A DNA stretch of 64,000 bases. Origin: Chloroflexota bacterium (lineage in GTDB: Bacteria > Chloroflexota > Anaerolineae > Anaerolineales > Anaerolineaceae). The DNA is taken from contig WOUT01000017.1 of assembly GCA_009773005.1 (NCBI GenBank), forward strand, positions 30,721 through 94,720. The letters are read 5' to 3'. This document shows, piece by piece, positions 63,285-64,000 of the stretch. Positions within the stretch are counted from its first letter, which is position 1; each line of letters opens with the position of its first letter. Below the pieces are notes generated by a model that had not been told where the DNA came from, searched no databases, and was given only the letters and a program-made list of their open reading frames with translations. A program made the position numbers and the translations under genes.

Positions 63285-63311
63285 AAAAGCCCTGTTTTTC
63301 AGGGCTTTTTT
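63285..63311. terminator. Bidirectional terminator between the B12 operon and the OsmC gene
   Basis: AAAAGCCCTG (63285-63294) pairs with CAGGGCTTTT (63300-63309) around TTTTT, with T or A runs on either side. Confidence 0.88.
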
Positions 63312-63320
63312 GATCGGGTA

Positions 63321-63719
63321 TTATGCATTTACTTTGCTAAACACATTAAATTTCGGAGGTTTATCGAAGTGTTGTTTCACTTTGCATTGTTCCGCAGAGC
63401 GCACAAGAGCAGGGTAATACTTTTCGGGAAAATCAGGCGGCACCTGTATCTCCAGGTCAATTGAATCCACCATGCCCGTCACCGGGTTGGAATTGATCTG
63501 CTGGAGAATCTTTATTCCATTTGTCGGCAGATTGCGCTGCGTACAAAAACCGAGCACATAGATCCCAGCACAGGTTCCAATGGATGCCAGGAATAATGCA
63601 AAGGGGGTTGGCGCCGATGCCTGCCCTCCGCCCATAGGAGGCTGGTCAGTCTGCACAGTGTATGGACCAAAATGGGCGTCAACACGCGCTCCACCGGGAA
63701 AATCGATCAGCATTTCCAT
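63321..63719 (-). CDS. OsmC-family protein
   Basis: A 132-residue OsmC/Ohr-fold protein preceded by a good AGGAGATG ribosome site. The two conserved cysteines are in IGTCAGIYVLGFC and AEQCKVKQHF, the positions of the redox pair in peroxidase members of the family. ASAPTPFALFLASIG is the usual helix start. Whether it reduces hydroperoxides or has the broader OsmC-like role in sulfur compound handling cannot be told. Confidence 0.85.
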   Translation of the reverse strand: MEMLIDFPGGARVDAHFGPYTVQTDQPPMGGGQASAPTPFALFLASIGTCAGIYVLGFCTQRNLPTNGIKILQQINSNPVTGMVDSIDLEIQVPPDFPEKYYPALVRSAEQCKVKQHFDKPPKFNVFSKVNA

Positions 63720-63943
63720 AATTCATCTCCTAAAATAAGCACTAATTTTCTGATGCATAAAAAGGTTAAAAAGTGACAAACTTAGCCAACTAGTTGTGTA
63801 AAAGAACAGCGAATTCGTACTCCCGTATATTATTTAGAAACATAGTGGAGTTATGGTATTATTTTAACAACAACACGCATAGATTGCGTACGATAGGGTT
63901 TACTTGTAAACATTTAGCAGCTAGCAGAAATACAGAGGAAAAA
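63720..63943. other. Short AT-rich divergent control region
   Basis: About 220 bases with no gene. A TGG-TATTAT extended -10-like box near 63854-63862 may serve the gene at the window edge. Confidence 0.35.
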
Positions 63944-64000
63944 ATGACTGAACAAGCCACAGCTTTTTCGGAAAACGAACAATTGCGCGGTTTGATAGAG
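63944..64000 (+). CDS. Unidentified gene, first 19 codons only
   Basis: An ATG at 63944, eight bases after an AGAGG box (63933-63937), opens a frame MTEQATAFSENEQLRGLIE that runs off the window end without a stop. It is too short to identify. Confidence 0.6.
   Translation, partial: MTEQATAFSENEQLRGLIE

Noticed and set aside
1..64000. CRISPR array, prophage or intact insertion sequence
   Set aside because: No regularly spaced repeats, phage structural genes or complete transposase were seen.

Overview
The window looks like the chromosome of an anaerobic or facultative member of the Chloroflexota, most likely class Anaerolineae. This is inferred from gene content, not from a database search: one-chain glycyl-tRNA synthetase (alpha and beta fused), an F420-type (DUF385) nitroreductase-like protein, many lipoproteins with Pro/Thr/Val-rich linkers, peptide ABC binding proteins of a long Chloroflexota-like type, LysM/M23 cell-wall proteins, and no LPS or outer-membrane genes. 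Most genes are housekeeping, on both strands, in short operons separated by clear hairpin terminators.

Left part (1-23.5 kb): the apical half of an SRP RNA gene with its promoter, next to the broken end of a REP-associated (RAYT-like) transposase and a cluster of hairpin repeats; a lone ABC ATPase with a degenerate signature; a DUF362 Fe-S protein; a GIN-domain lipoprotein; an acetyltransferase, a methyltransferase and a DUF998 membrane protein; a two-gene ABC-2 exporter; a chagasin-type protease inhibitor; a TetR-controlled YbhFGSR-like efflux operon (tetR, permease, HlyD adaptor, frameshifted HXXEE protein, F420-type enzyme, two ATPases) with a visible promoter and a palindromic operator; two tandem tRNA-Ser genes; a DUF3267 HExxH membrane protein divergent from a CitE-like lyase; a PP2C phosphatase paired with an FHA-domain membrane receptor; and the xpt-guaA purine salvage pair.

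Middle part (23.5-41 kb): maf, a MecA-like penicillin-binding protein and rsgA; an unknown membrane protein; a complete dipeptide/oligopeptide ABC operon (two ATPases, binding protein, two permeases) followed by a second, separately promoted binding protein; tRNA-Gln; and the glmU-CNNM-cdd-recO operon. The binding protein inside the operon (30699-32750) is the most unusual object here: its two halves appear in swapped order relative to the SBP_bac_5 family, i.e. it reads as a circular permutation behind a normal lipoprotein signal, with a six-base GAACCC match at both internal junctions.

Right part (41-64 kb): glyQS, dnaG and sigA (replication/translation/transcription core), rho with a strong promoter and long leader, two LysM/M23 endopeptidase-like proteins, a Memo-family protein with priA, metG, a nucleosidase, an MGDG-synthase-like glycosyltransferase, pncC, then a cobalamin riboswitch in front of a B12/iron-type ABC importer (binding protein, permease, ATPase) ending in a ThiS/MoaD-like small protein, a convergent OsmC-family gene, and the first 19 codons of an unidentified gene at the edge. 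No CRISPR array, intact insertion sequence, prophage or replication origin was seen.
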